Source: Candidatus Omnitrophota bacterium (GTDB taxonomy: Bacteria > Omnitrophota > Gorgyraeia > JAUYCX01). Taken from it: DNA of 57,172 bases. The position numbers and the translations under genes are program-made. This document shows positions 16,380 to 25,662 of this stretch, piece by piece (position 1 is the first letter of the stretch; each line of letters opens with the position of its first letter). The notes beneath the pieces were generated by a model. It worked only from the letters and a program-made list of their open reading frames with translations. It did no database searches and was not told the DNA's origin. The stretch lies in NCBI GenBank assembly GCA_030692045.1, contig JAUYCX010000081.1, forward strand, positions 1-57,172, written 5' to 3'.

Positions 16380-18113
16380 TTATGAAGTTAATTTCTTGTC
16401 AGGTGCAGTAACCTTTAAAACCTCCTCTAAGGTAGTTAGGCCATCAATGGCTTTTTTAACACCATCTTCTCTTAAGGTAATCATGCCTTCCTGCTGAGAA
16501 ATATTTTTGATTTTGTGCTCTTCTGCTCGAAGCATAATCAATTCTTTTATTTTTGGCGACAAAACCAATACTTCAACAATGCCAATTCTACCGCTGTAGC
16601 CACTGTTAAAACACCTTTTGCAACCCTTTCCACGGAAAAAAACTGTTTGCTTTCCGGATGGCAAATTACTTATGCCAATTCTATTAATTACATCATCGCT
16701 TATAGAGTAAGATTCTTTGCAGACAAGGCAAATCTTTCTTAAAAGCCTTTGAGAAATAATTGCAATTAGTGATGAGGTTAATAAAAATGGCTCAACACCC
16801 ATATCTACTAAACGCACAATAGAACCTGCTGCGGTTGTAGTATGGAGCGTGCTTAAAACTAAATGGCCGGTTAGCGCTGCCTTTATAGCGATATCCACTG
16901 TTTCAAAATCACGAATTTCACCAATCATTATGATATCTGGGTCCTGACGTAATATTGAACGAAGGGATGCTGCAAAGGTAAGGCCGATATCTGGACGGGC
17001 AGTCACTTGATTAATTCCTTGTAATTGATATTCTACAGGATCTTCCACTGTAATAATATTTCTTTCAGGTGAATCAATATATTTTAAAACTGAATAAAGT
17101 GTTGTGGTTTTGCCGCTTCCTGTTGGGCCACAGACCAAAATCATTCCATGCGGACGCATAGAACAACTTTTCAAAATATCTAAACTTCTTAGATCAAATC
17201 CCAGCTTATCTATATCTAAGGTGGCTGTTGCCTTATCCAAAATTCTTAATGCCACCTTCTCCCCATAAGAGGTAGGAAGAATGGAAACTCGAAAATCAAC
17301 CTCTCTATTCTCAAGGTGTATTTTGAATCTGCCATCTTGCGGCAAGCGATGCTCTGCAATATCTAATGCAGAAATAACCTTAACGCGTGAAATAAGAGGG
17401 GCTAAAAGATTTTTAGGCGGGGATTCTGTTTCCATCAAAACCCCATCCACGCGATAGCGAATACGCATTCTATCCTCTAATGGTTCGATAAGTATATCGC
17501 TTGCCTTTGCATCAATGCCGCCCTTTAAAATAGCATCGGTTAATTTTATTACCGGTGCCTCTTGAGTTAATCTGACCAATTCTTCAACGCTTTCTATCTC
17601 ATCCTTAGATTCTCTAACCAGTTCCATTTTTTCGGTGTCTGAAATTCCCTTCACAAGATCCTCAATCATCTGATGCGAATCTGTGCCATAATAATTTTCA
17701 ATTGCCTGCATTATATCTTTGGGACGGCTAATAATTGGATTGATTTCAAATCCGGTTAAGGCTTTAACATCGTCAATTGCAAAGATATTTAAGGGGTCTG
17801 CCATGGCAAGGGTTAAGCTATTGCCCATTAGCGAAATGGGAATTATTTGGTAATAACGCGCGATTTCCTGAGGGATAATTTTTATTACCGAGGGGTCAAT
17901 TTTTACTCTGGACATATCTAAGGGCGGCAGGCCTAAACTTTGGCTTAATATGAGGGTTAAGTCATTTTCATCAATAAAACCCATCTTTACTAAAATATCA
18001 CTAAGCCTGCCGCCCTTTTCCTTCTGGACAGTCAGGGCTTTATCAAGGTTTTCTTGACTGATAAGGTTATTTTTTATCAGAAGCTCTGTGAGGCGTTCCT
18101 TTAAAGAAATCAT
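16380..18113 (-). CDS. PilB/GspE-family pilus assembly ATPase (2), paralogue
   Basis: This 577-aa protein is built like its neighbour: MshEN domain (1-145), Walker A GPTGSGKTT (329-337), VEDPVEY Asp box, PDIIMIGEIRD Walker B, STLHT His box and a zinc insert (CLVC..GCKRC). The MshEN motifs retain the leading Arg in both halves (RLTELLIKNNLI.., RLSDILVKMGFI..), so it is the better c-di-GMP-binding candidate of the two. One oddity: the usually invariant SDIHIE motif reads SDILIE (His to Leu). It lies 5 nt upstream of the first ATPase and overlaps the lone MshEN gene by 4 nt. Confidence 0.9.
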   Translation of the reverse strand: MISLKERLTELLIKNNLISQENLDKALTVQKEKGGRLSDILVKMGFIDENDLTLILSQSLGLPPLDMSRVKIDPSVIKIIPQEIARYYQIIPISLMGNSLTLAMADPLNIFAIDDVKALTGFEINPIISRPKDIMQAIENYYGTDSHQMIEDLVKGISDTEKMELVRESKDEIESVEELVRLTQEAPVIKLTDAILKGGIDAKASDILIEPLEDRMRIRYRVDGVLMETESPPKNLLAPLISRVKVISALDIAEHRLPQDGRFKIHLENREVDFRVSILPTSYGEKVALRILDKATATLDIDKLGFDLRSLDILKSCSMRPHGMILVCGPTGSGKTTTLYSVLKYIDSPERNIITVEDPVEYQLQGINQVTARPDIGLTFAASLRSILRQDPDIIMIGEIRDFETVDIAIKAALTGHLVLSTLHTTTAAGSIVRLVDMGVEPFLLTSSLIAIISQRLLRKICLVCKESYSISDDVINRIGISNLPSGKQTVFFRGKGCKRCFNSGYSGRIGIVEVLVLSPKIKELIMLRAEEHKIKNISQQEGMITLREDGVKKAIDGLTTLEEVLKVTAPDKKLTS

Positions 18114-18565
18114 TTTGAGCTACCCTTGTAATAACGCGCAATTGACTCGCGGATATCTGTGGCAGTACTTACAAATGTCTGCACCACACATCCGGTAATC
18201 ATCTCCACATCTTCAACTGCTTGGATATTTAAAGGGTTAGACATAGAGAGCGTTAAGCTCTTGCCGATTTTATCAATGGGTATGAGACAATATTGTTTAG
18301 CTACATTCTCAGGGACGGCCTTTATGACTTCTGGGTCTATGTCATAATTTTTTAAAGGAAGGTAGGGGAAACCATATTGACAGGTTAAAGCCTGGGCGAT
18401 ATCTACTTCCTTGGCAAAACTTAACGCTACTAATACTTCACCAATTAAGCCGCCCTTTTCTTTCTGAATCAATAGAGCCTTCTCCAGCTGTTTTCGGTCA
18501 ATAATGCCACGCTCGATAAGCAACTCACCTAATTGTTTGTTAATGATTCGTTTTAGAGAAGGCAT
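18110..18565 (-). CDS. Stand-alone MshEN domain protein (2)
   Basis: This 151-aa protein is a single MshEN/GspE-N domain (QLGELLIERGIIDRKQLEKA.., LIGEVLVALSFAKEVDIAQA.., VPENVAKQYCLIPI core, ending in the IARYY segment). It is closely similar to the other lone copy at 8913-9374. It overlaps the start of ATPase 2 by 4 nt, so the two are probably translated together. I infer a c-di-GMP-responsive accessory of the motor. No enzymatic motif is present. Confidence 0.8.
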   Translation of the reverse strand: MPSLKRIINKQLGELLIERGIIDRKQLEKALLIQKEKGGLIGEVLVALSFAKEVDIAQALTCQYGFPYLPLKNYDIDPEVIKAVPENVAKQYCLIPIDKIGKSLTLSMSNPLNIQAVEDVEMITGCVVQTFVSTATDIRESIARYYKGSSK

Positions 18566-18575
18566 AGATATTATT

Positions 18576-20000
18576 TTATGAACAAATACGATTTTTCCCT
18601 TGAGACATTGCTTTTTCTAAAATATCTTGAGCCTTAGTAATTAATTCCTTGGCACTAATTCCATCAATGGGATTTTCAGTCACTGCTCCTGTAATTGTCA
18701 AACGGCTACGCTCATCTTTTTCTTCAGAAGAAACAAATTCAATTTTTTTTCTAATCTCTTCGGCAATCTCTAAACATTGACGCTTATTCTTTTCAGGCAG
18801 CACCAATGCAAACTCTCTATCTGAAAATCTTGCGGCCTTATCAATATCTCCAATGCTACCACTTAAAATAACAGCAACCTTTTTTAAAATTGCTTCAGCA
18901 GATATGCCGCCAAAAGCCTCTCTAAACTCTTTAAAGTTATCTAAACCCAGAAGAATAAATGCACAAGGTCTTTGAAATTTAATTGCCCGCTTTATTTCAT
19001 CATCCAGGCGTTCACGAATATAGGTTTCATTAAATAAACCTGTGAGCGTATCTCTAATTTCGAGTTTACCTACCTTTCTGGTTAGGAAGTCGTTCTCTAT
19101 TGCAATTGCGATTTGCCTAGCAAATATTTCTATTAATTCTTCGTCTGACTTAGAATAGGAAAAATCTATTTTATCATTTCCCATACCCAAGAGACCAATA
19201 ATGTTATCCCTAACAAAGATAGGCGCAACCAGCACATTTATTATTGAAAAAGACTGTCTAAATTCTTCAGCATCTTTAGAATGCCCACTTGCCTTATCCA
19301 AGGCAAAAATCTTGCTACTTTGCAAAAGCCTTCCTAAGAAACCTTCTCCTGTTTTAACCTTAAACCTACCGATGCCGCGATTGGCAATTTCCACACTCTT
19401 TGGTCCATGCACAGATTTCATAACAAATTCATCTTGAGTCTCATCATGTAAAAGCAAAAAACCTAAGTTTGAATCACCTACCTGCATGGATTTTCCTACA
19501 CTTACTTCCAGAATCTCGTTTAAATCAGCGTTTTGGGAGATAAGATTACTTATCTGTAAAAGGCTAGACAGGACTAAAACCCTTTTATTTATTTCTAAAT
19601 TTATTTCCTTGGTCTTTTCGCTATAATTTCTAAGTTCCTCCATATTGTCTTTTATGCGATGTGTTAATTGATTAAGGGAATATCCTAAATCACCAATTTC
19701 GTCATCTCTGGCAAGCTTAACCCTGTGTTCAAAATTACCATTGGCAATTATCCTGGCATCTGAACTGATTTCTATGACCGGATCAATCATTTCCTTAACA
19801 ATAAAAAATCCTAAAACAGCAATCACAAGGGCAATAAAAATTATAATTGCAGCATTGGCCTTAAGAATTACCATAGGGATTAAGCTTGGGAAAATATAAT
19901 TTAGACAAACCAAAATAGGAATAACAGACATAAGACAAAAGGCGACAATTAACTTTGGTCTTAAACCCGAGCCAGTTAGTGATAAGCTCTTTTTTCTCAT
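18576..20000 (-). CDS. Membrane HAMP-GAF-degenerate GGDEF signalling protein
   Basis: This 474-aa protein has two hydrophobic helices (about 15-32 and 44-68) with almost no periplasmic loop. Next come a HAMP domain (DPVIEISSDARIIANGNFEH..), a short coiled coil, a GAF domain (about 165-315) and a GGDEF-like domain. The GGDEF signature is SDREF and the metal-site region reads LGLDNF, so cyclase activity is doubtful; it may be a sensor or a GTP-binding regulator. It is the first gene of the pilus cluster, directly behind a consensus promoter, with a good SD (AAAGGAG) before the ATG. Confidence 0.85.
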   Translation of the reverse strand: MRKKSLSLTGSGLRPKLIVAFCLMSVIPILVCLNYIFPSLIPMVILKANAAIIIFIALVIAVLGFFIVKEMIDPVIEISSDARIIANGNFEHRVKLARDDEIGDLGYSLNQLTHRIKDNMEELRNYSEKTKEINLEINKRVLVLSSLLQISNLISQNADLNEILEVSVGKSMQVGDSNLGFLLLHDETQDEFVMKSVHGPKSVEIANRGIGRFKVKTGEGFLGRLLQSSKIFALDKASGHSKDAEEFRQSFSIINVLVAPIFVRDNIIGLLGMGNDKIDFSYSKSDEELIEIFARQIAIAIENDFLTRKVGKLEIRDTLTGLFNETYIRERLDDEIKRAIKFQRPCAFILLGLDNFKEFREAFGGISAEAILKKVAVILSGSIGDIDKAARFSDREFALVLPEKNKRQCLEIAEEIRKKIEFVSSEEKDERSRLTITGAVTENPIDGISAKELITKAQDILEKAMSQGKNRICS

Positions 20001-20037
20001 GTTAAGACTCCTTTCTTACAAATATAGCTAATGTTTT

Positions 20038-20066
20038 ATAATACTTCATAATTGCTTAATTGTCAA
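20038..20066 (-). promoter_or_regulatory. Consensus sigma70 promoter of the pilus/c-di-GMP cluster
   Basis: TTGACA (20061-20066), a 17-nt spacer and TATTAT (20038-20043) occur on the minus strand about 40 nt before the ATG at 20000. Genes downstream are tightly packed to about 980, so this is the probable main promoter of the cluster. Confidence 0.8.
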
Positions 20067-20069
20067 TGC

Positions 20070-20245
20070 CTTTTGTAAACGCAAAAGCGCAAAAATACCG
20101 CAAAAGCGCAAAGAAATGATAACTAAAAAGTAAAAACCTCAAGTTAAAATTAGAAACTATTTTTATTCTTTAAACTTTTGACTTTTATTTTTGGTTCTTC
20201 CTTTTTACTCTTTCCTTATTGCTTTACCTTTGCGTTTTAGCGGTG
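20070..20245. repeat. CCGCTAAA/CGCAAAG intergenic repeat behind rodA
   Basis: On the minus strand the left end reads CACCGCTAAAACGCAAAG, starting 6-10 nt after the rodA stop. The right end reads CTTTGCGCTTTTGCGGTA followed by a second TTTGCGCTTTTGCG. The ends are inverted relative to each other, with about 120 nt of AT-rich sequence between. The same end sequences occur behind aroA and inside rnpB. Confidence 0.55.
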
Positions 20246-20251
20246 TATTTT

Positions 20252-21346
20252 TTAAAAAACAATTCTTTTTTTGTTTATGCTTAACAAAATTCCAATTAAA
20301 AAGCAATATATTATAAGCGATGAACCTCCATAGCTTATCAATGGAAGCGATAAACCCACAACCGGACAAATACCCATAGCCATCAAGATATTTATTATGG
20401 TTTGAAAGGAAATAAGACCAACAACGCCTAAAGCCAGAAAAAAACCAAATCTGTCTTTAGTGCTCTGTGCAATCTGCATGGCATAACTTATAATTATCAT
20501 ATAACAAACTAATAATGCTATGGCGCCCATAAATCCCCACTCTTCTCCTATTACGGAAAAAATAAAATCAGTGTGTCTTTCTGGCAGAAAATTAAGCTGG
20601 TTTTGTGTGCCAGAAAGCCAGCCCTTTCCTAAAAACCTGCCAGAACCAATGGCTATCTTTGACTGAATTATTGTGTATCCTGCACCCAACGGGTCAAAAT
20701 TGGGATTTAAGAAAACCAGCAACCTCTCTTTTTGATAATCCCTTAAGAAATGCCAAATAAATGGTAAGGCTGCTAATATTGAGCTTAAGAAAACAAAGAA
20801 ATATTTTAGCTTTATTTCGCTTTGAAAAAGAAGGATTAAAAAAATTATAAAAATTAAAGAGGCAGTACCTAAATCTGGCTGCAAAAAAATCAAACCTACA
20901 GGCAAAGCTACAAAAAAAAGCGGCAGGATTAATTCCCACCAAATTTTTGAAATTTTATTGTGATAAAACCTTTTATGGCTAAAATACCGACTTAAAAAAA
21001 GAATTATAACTAATTTACTTAACTCTGAAGGCTGAAAATTAAACCCGCCAATTTCCAACCAGCGCTGAGCACCCGATATCTCACGGCCCAAAATAATTAC
21101 CATTCCCAATAAAATAAGGCTTATCACATAGAGCACATAAGCTATCTCATAGAATCTGCGGTAGTTGATATTACTCACAATCAAAAGTATAATAATTCCT
21201 ATAATTGCCCAGATTATCTGACGGGAAAGAACTGTTTCGGAAGACTTAAAAGGGATGTGTCTGGTTGCACTATAAATAGTAATTAGACCTACAAAAATTA
21301 AAAATATTGTGATTGTGATTATCAATTTATTTATAAATTTACGCAT
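20252..21346 (-). CDS. rodA: Rod-shape peptidoglycan glycosyltransferase RodA
   Basis: This 364-aa SEDS-family membrane protein has about ten hydrophobic helices and the family signatures LQPDLGTAS, GRFLGKGWLSGTQNQLNFLPE, HTDFIFSVIGEEWGF and the C-terminal PLISYGGSS. RodA polymerises lipid II with its partner PBP2 in the elongasome. It overlaps mrdA by 1 nt and is the last gene of mreBCD-mrdA-rodA. It ends at the border of a CCGCTAAA-type repeat. Confidence 0.95.
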   Translation of the reverse strand: MRKFINKLIITITIFLIFVGLITIYSATRHIPFKSSETVLSRQIIWAIIGIIILLIVSNINYRRFYEIAYVLYVISLILLGMVIILGREISGAQRWLEIGGFNFQPSELSKLVIILFLSRYFSHKRFYHNKISKIWWELILPLFFVALPVGLIFLQPDLGTASLIFIIFLILLFQSEIKLKYFFVFLSSILAALPFIWHFLRDYQKERLLVFLNPNFDPLGAGYTIIQSKIAIGSGRFLGKGWLSGTQNQLNFLPERHTDFIFSVIGEEWGFMGAIALLVCYMIIISYAMQIAQSTKDRFGFFLALGVVGLISFQTIINILMAMGICPVVGLSLPLISYGGSSLIIYCFLIGILLSINKKRIVF

Positions 21347-23061
21347 TAAAAAAATCCTTGTTTAATCATTTCTTCAAGCATTTTTTTTGCAATAATACAA
21401 GATTCGCTGCTTGAACCTCCCCGCTCTAAAAAAACACAAAAGACAATCTTTGGTTTTTCAAAGGGGCAGAAACCTACAAACCAAGCATGCTGCCTGCCGC
21501 CCTCTCCAGTCTGTACAGTGCCGGTCTTTCCCCCGATGCTTAAATTAGCCATATCCAAGATATGTGCTGTACCCGTTTGTGACCCCACAACCTCGCGTAA
21601 ATATGATTTTAATTTGCTAAGTATCTCGCTTCTAATATTAACTCTGGAAGGATTCTCTGAAAAATTTACTTCTTTTGAGTCAATCGCCTTAATTAAATGC
21701 GGTCTAATTATTAAACCATTATTTATAATTATTGCCATCATCTTTACTGCCTGTAAGGGTGTTACTAAAAGGTCTCCCTGACCGATTGAAAAATTTAAAG
21801 TATCTCCCTGATACCAGGCTTCTTTTCTTAAAAGCCTCTTTTGAGTGCGGCTGGGAACTATCCCTTTAAGCTCAAACGGCAAATCTATTCCTGTAGGAGT
21901 TCCCAAACCAAAATTTAATGCATATTTGTTTAGTAATTCAGGTCCTAATAATAATCCTAGATGATAAAAAAATACATTGCAAGAATGAACAATCGCCTCT
22001 TTGATATTCTGGTTATCATGCTTTGACCAGCAATTGAAATCACGAGAACCTAAACTCAATTTTCCATCACAAAAAAAGTGGCTTTGTTCAGTTATCTTTG
22101 CGCTGTCTAATGCGGCAATCGCAACCACTGTTTTAAACACTGACCCCAAAGAATATAAGCCAGAAATTGCCCGATTTAAAAATGGAGCGTTAGGGTCTTT
22201 AGATAATTTATTAATTTGGCCTCTCTCTGCTTGATTGATAAAAACATCTAGGTTAAAGGTTGGGGAGCTTACCATTGCTAAAATTTCTCCATTAAATGCA
22301 TCCATCACGATAATTGAACCACGCCTGCCTTCCAATAATTCTGAAGCTATTTTTTGAATTCGTAAATCAATAGTTAATCTAATATCCTTTCCTTTTTGTG
22401 CAGGTTTTAGAGCAATTACCCTTATGGGTCTGGATTTATTATCAACTTCAATCTGAGTTCCGCCGTCTTTTCCGCGCAATTCTTTATCATAAAACTCTTC
22501 AATTCCAGAGTAGCCAACCATATCTTTCACTTTATAACCATAATCCTTTAATCTGACGATTCTGCTTGCGTCAATTTCCCTCAGATAACCTAAGATGTGA
22601 GCGTTTGTGCCATAATGAGGATAAAATCGCTCTGAGGAAGGTCCGATAATTACTCCGGGAAACTCCTCTTTCTTTTGTTCTAAAATAATTGCCAGTTTCT
22701 TTTCTATGCCTTTGTCTATCACCACTGGCACAAAAGGAAGATTCATATTCTTACGATATTCCTTTTCCAGAGCAGTTGGGTTTTTACCTAAGACTTGTGC
22801 TAAGAGTTGAAAGGTTAAATCTTTATCTTTTAATTCTTGGGGAATAACAGCTAAATTAAATGAGATGCGGCTGTCAGCCAGTATTTCTCCCTGACGGTCT
22901 AAAATCAAACCCCTTTTTGCTACCTCAGGTATAATACGGATACAATTATTTTTGCTTAAACGATAATAAAATCCGCCCTTTAAAATCTGGGTATAGACTA
23001 AGCCCGTTAGGGCAACTAAAAAAAACACTAAAATAATTACATGGAAAACTTTAAGGCGCAT
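21346..23061 (-). CDS. mrdA: Penicillin-binding protein 2 (MrdA)
   Basis: This 571-aa protein has an N-terminal membrane anchor (VFHVIILVFFLVALTGLVYT), a PBP dimerisation domain (RGLILDRQGEILADS..) and a transpeptidase domain. The active-site motifs are SVFK (in LGSVFKT), SCN and KTGT (GGKTGTVQTGEGG). It crosslinks peptidoglycan in the elongasome with RodA. The 5' end overlaps mreD by 25 nt. Confidence 0.95.
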   Translation of the reverse strand: MRLKVFHVIILVFFLVALTGLVYTQILKGGFYYRLSKNNCIRIIPEVAKRGLILDRQGEILADSRISFNLAVIPQELKDKDLTFQLLAQVLGKNPTALEKEYRKNMNLPFVPVVIDKGIEKKLAIILEQKKEEFPGVIIGPSSERFYPHYGTNAHILGYLREIDASRIVRLKDYGYKVKDMVGYSGIEEFYDKELRGKDGGTQIEVDNKSRPIRVIALKPAQKGKDIRLTIDLRIQKIASELLEGRRGSIIVMDAFNGEILAMVSSPTFNLDVFINQAERGQINKLSKDPNAPFLNRAISGLYSLGSVFKTVVAIAALDSAKITEQSHFFCDGKLSLGSRDFNCWSKHDNQNIKEAIVHSCNVFFYHLGLLLGPELLNKYALNFGLGTPTGIDLPFELKGIVPSRTQKRLLRKEAWYQGDTLNFSIGQGDLLVTPLQAVKMMAIIINNGLIIRPHLIKAIDSKEVNFSENPSRVNIRSEILSKLKSYLREVVGSQTGTAHILDMANLSIGGKTGTVQTGEGGRQHAWFVGFCPFEKPKIVFCVFLERGGSSSESCIIAKKMLEEMIKQGFF

Positions 23062-23522
23062 TTTTTAAGGCAGAAGAAAACAGGGGGTGAAAGAAAAGCG
23101 GTTAAAATAACTTCGGGTAAGATTACAAATAAAAGAACTGCTTCTAGAGTAATTCCTTTATCAAAGAAATTTATAAAATAAACCAGTAAACCGCTTAATA
23201 AATTTACTAAAAGTGTCGTTATAAAAATCATAAAGATTGTTTCGCGATAAATAAGCTTTTTAAGATAGGCTATAATCAGGGCCAAGCAGATAAAAATTAA
23301 TAAATTCATCCCTATCGTATTTAAACTAAAAGCATCCTTTAAAACTCCAGCTGCCATTGCGCAAAAAATCCCCTCTATTAAACCAAAATAAATTGTAAAA
23401 AAAATAACCAACAATAACAATATATCTGGTTTAGATTTTAAAAAATAAAATTGAGTAGAAAGAAATATCTGCGCAAATAGAAAAATAATAATAACGACAA
23501 AAATAAAAATAAACCTTTTCAT
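23037..23522 (-). CDS. mreD: Rod shape-determining protein MreD
   Basis: This 161-aa protein is almost entirely hydrophobic with five to six predicted helices. It has the MreD-type patterns SKPDILLLLVIFFTIYFG and EGIFCAMAAGVLKDAFSLNTIGMN. Identification leans on size, topology and its place between mreC and mrdA. It overlaps mrdA by 25 nt, so translation is probably coupled. Confidence 0.88.
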   Translation of the reverse strand: MKRFIFIFVVIIIFLFAQIFLSTQFYFLKSKPDILLLLVIFFTIYFGLIEGIFCAMAAGVLKDAFSLNTIGMNLLIFICLALIIAYLKKLIYRETIFMIFITTLLVNLLSGLLVYFINFFDKGITLEAVLLFVILPEVILTAFLSPPVFFCLKKCALKFSM

Positions 23523-23527
23523 CGAGG

Positions 23528-24313
23528 CTATTGATTTACAATCACAAGAACTTCTTCTAATTTATCTAAATTAACCGCGGGTTTAATCAAACAGTTTTTT
23601 GTTAAGCCGCTTAAATCCTCTTCAGCCTCAATTACCTCTCCAATTAAAATGCCCTTAGGAGATGGCTTACTCAATCCAGAAGTAACCACAATGTCTTTTG
23701 GCTTTGCATCGCTCTCAATTGATAAATATTTCATTCGGCAGAAACCATTTATTGTTCCTGTTACAACACCCTGTTCGCGGTTACGTTGTAATAGCGCAGC
23801 TACACTAAAGCCAGGGTCATTTAAGCAACTAATTTTACTGGTATTACTGGCTACCTCAGAAATCTTTCCCACCAAGCCTAATTCAGTTATCACTGACATG
23901 TTTATGCTCACTCCGTCGTTTCTGCCTTTATCAATAATTACAACTGATTCCCAGTTAGAAGGATCCCTGGCTATTACTGTTGCAGCGATTAAAGAAAACG
24001 TGGCTTGATTCTTAAAAAACAACAACCTTCTTAGGCGCTCGTTTTCTTTAAGGATTTCTTCCTGATTAACCAGGCGTCTTTTTAAAGCATCAACTTGGTT
24101 TTTTAGGTTCTCATTCTCTTTCGCGGTAAAGCGGTAGAATATAACTTTTTTAGATTCCTTTAAAGGAAAATGAATTATCTTAAGAGGCAAACGAAGGCAG
24201 TCTAAAATCTTTAACTTTATGCCTGAATAAAGGTAAGGTTTAGAAAATAAAACAATGAGGGGTATTAAAAGAACTAACAAAAATGCAGAAAATTTTTTTA
24301 GGGGAGTGGTCAC
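23528..24313 (-). CDS. mreC: Rod shape-determining protein MreC
   Basis: This 261-aa bitopic protein has an N-terminal helix (about 9-27), a coiled coil (ENENLKNQVDALKRRLVNQEEI) and the two-domain beta core. The core carries the signatures VIARDPSNWESVVIIDKGRNDGV, VGKISEVASNTSKISCLNDP and KPKDIVVTSGLS..PKGILIGEV. MreC is the periplasmic scaffold that activates PBP2-RodA. It is 16 nt behind mreB and 5 nt before mreD. Confidence 0.93.
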   Translation of the reverse strand: MTTPLKKFSAFLLVLLIPLIVLFSKPYLYSGIKLKILDCLRLPLKIIHFPLKESKKVIFYRFTAKENENLKNQVDALKRRLVNQEEILKENERLRRLLFFKNQATFSLIAATVIARDPSNWESVVIIDKGRNDGVSINMSVITELGLVGKISEVASNTSKISCLNDPGFSVAALLQRNREQGVVTGTINGFCRMKYLSIESDAKPKDIVVTSGLSKPSPKGILIGEVIEAEEDLSGLTKNCLIKPAVNLDKLEEVLVIVNQ

Positions 24314-24329
24314 ATAAATTTATCTAACT

Positions 24330-25400
24330 CTAAAATTCCAATTTCGTGGGAACTACAATTCTTTTCAAATAACGAATTTCATCCAAAACCTTTCCTGTGC
24401 CCAAAGCAACTGCTGTAAGAGGGTCATCGGCTATATGCACAGGTAAACCTGTTTCTTCGGCAATTAGTTTATCCAAACCCCTAAGCAAAGACCCCCCACC
24501 CGCCAAAACAATGCCATGCTCAATTAAATCCGCAGCTAATTCTGGAGGTGTGCGTTCAAGGGTAATTCTCGTAGCCTCAACAATTGCATGTATAGGCTCT
24601 TGTAATGCCTCTCTTATTTCGTTAGAAGTAATGGACACTGTTTTAGGCAAACCTGCAATTAAATCCCTGCCCCTTACCTCCATGTTCATTTCTTCTTCTA
24701 AGGGATAGGCAGAACCAATTCTTATCTTTATCTCTTCTGCTGTTCTTTCGCCAATCATCAAATTGTACGCCTTTTTTAGATGCTCAATGATTGACAAATC
24801 CATTTCATCTCCGGCAATACGAATAGACTTAGAAAATACTATTCCGGCTAAAGAGATTATGGCCATCTCTGTTGTGCCGCCCCCAATATCAATAATCATA
24901 TTGCCAACTGGCTCTTGAATAGGAAGCCCTACGCCAATTGCTGCTGCCATAGGTTCCTCAACCAGAAATACACTCCTTGCACCTGCTCGCTCAGCTGAAT
25001 CTCTGACTGCCCGCTTTTCCACCTCTGTAATCCCAGAGGGTATGGCTATAACCATACGGGGCCTAACCAATACCTTTCGCTTATGTACCTTTCTGATAAA
25101 GTGCTTAAGCATTGCCTCGGTAATCTCAAAATCTGCAATTACACCATCTTTCATGGGTCTTATAGCAATAATATTTCCAGGAGTTCTGCCTAACATTCTT
25201 TTAGCTTCCTCTCCTACTGCCAAGACTTTGTTAGTATCCTTCTGAATAGCTACAACCGATGGTTCGCATAAAACAATGCCTTCTCCTTTTACATAGACAA
25301 GCGTCGTGGCTGTACCCAAATCAATACCCATGTCATTGGAAAAAAGACCTAAGATATAATCAGTTGCCTTTTTGATAAATTTTAGGATTTTGGGAAGCAT
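24330..25400 (-). CDS. mreB: Rod shape-determining protein MreB
   Basis: This 356-aa actin homologue shows [20 protein letters not shown] (phosphate 1), an [11 protein letters not shown] phosphate-2 loop and the adenosine motif [13 protein letters not shown]. It forms membrane-associated filaments that guide the elongasome. The N-terminal [17 protein letters not shown] could be an amphipathic membrane-binding extension. The gene begins its operon, behind the promoter at 25478-25504, with an SD (AAAGGAG) before the ATG. Confidence 0.97.
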   Translation of the reverse strand: MLPKILKFIKKATDYILGLFSNDMGIDLGTATTLVYVKGEGIVLCEPSVVAIQKDTNKVLAVGEEAKRMLGRTPGNIIAIRPMKDGVIADFEITEAMLKHFIRKVHKRKVLVRPRMVIAIPSGITEVEKRAVRDSAERAGARSVFLVEEPMAAAIGVGLPIQEPVGNMIIDIGGGTTEMAIISLAGIVFSKSIRIAGDEMDLSIIEHLKKAYNLMIGERTAEEIKIRIGSAYPLEEEMNMEVRGRDLIAGLPKTVSITSNEIREALQEPIHAIVEATRITLERTPPELAADLIEHGIVLAGGGSLLRGLDKLIAEETGLPVHIADDPLTAVALGTGKVLDEIRYLKRIVVPTKLEF

Positions 25401-25477
25401 TATTTCTCCTTTATTTTAATTTTTGCAGGGAAACTGTTTTAAGGAAAGAATTAAGATTAAATTCAATTAGAATTTAT

Positions 25478-25504
25478 ATTATACGAAAAACTTACTACTG
25501 TCAA
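25478..25504 (-). promoter_or_regulatory. Promoter of the mreBCD-mrdA-rodA operon
   Basis: TTGACA (25499-25504) and TATAAT (25478-25483) are perfect hexamers on the minus strand with a short 15-nt spacer (16 if TTTGAC is used). They lie about 78 nt before the mreB ATG. Confidence 0.7.
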
Positions 25505-25518
25505 ATAATTTTTTAACG

Positions 25519-25662
25519 CAAAAAAAAACGCAAAAAACAAAATCTTTAACTAAAAGTTAATCTTTGTAAATTAAAAATTAACACCGCAAAGACGCAAAGA
25601 AATCATCATCGAGATAATTTTTGCGCTTTTGCGGACATTTTGCGATTTAGCGGTGCAATGTA
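25519..25662. repeat. CCGCTAAA/CGCAAAG intergenic repeat behind aroA
   Basis: On the minus strand it reads CACCGCTAAATCGCAAAA..CCGCAAAAGCGCAAAA, about 30 nt, then TTTCTTTGCGTCTTTGCGGTG, so the ends are inverted repeats, followed by more GCGTTTTTT-type units. The CACCGCTAA end encodes the last two residues and stop codon of AroA (HR, TAA), so the repeat has become part of the gene end. It fills most of the gap between aroA and mreB. Confidence 0.6.

Noticed and set aside
20120-20165. Similarity of a segment in the rodA-side repeat (ACCTCAAGTTAAAATTA) to the RAYT coding end at 57135-57160
   Set aside because: About 21 of 22 bases match, but the sequence is AT-rich and isolated. I cannot exclude chance and see no transposase frame there.
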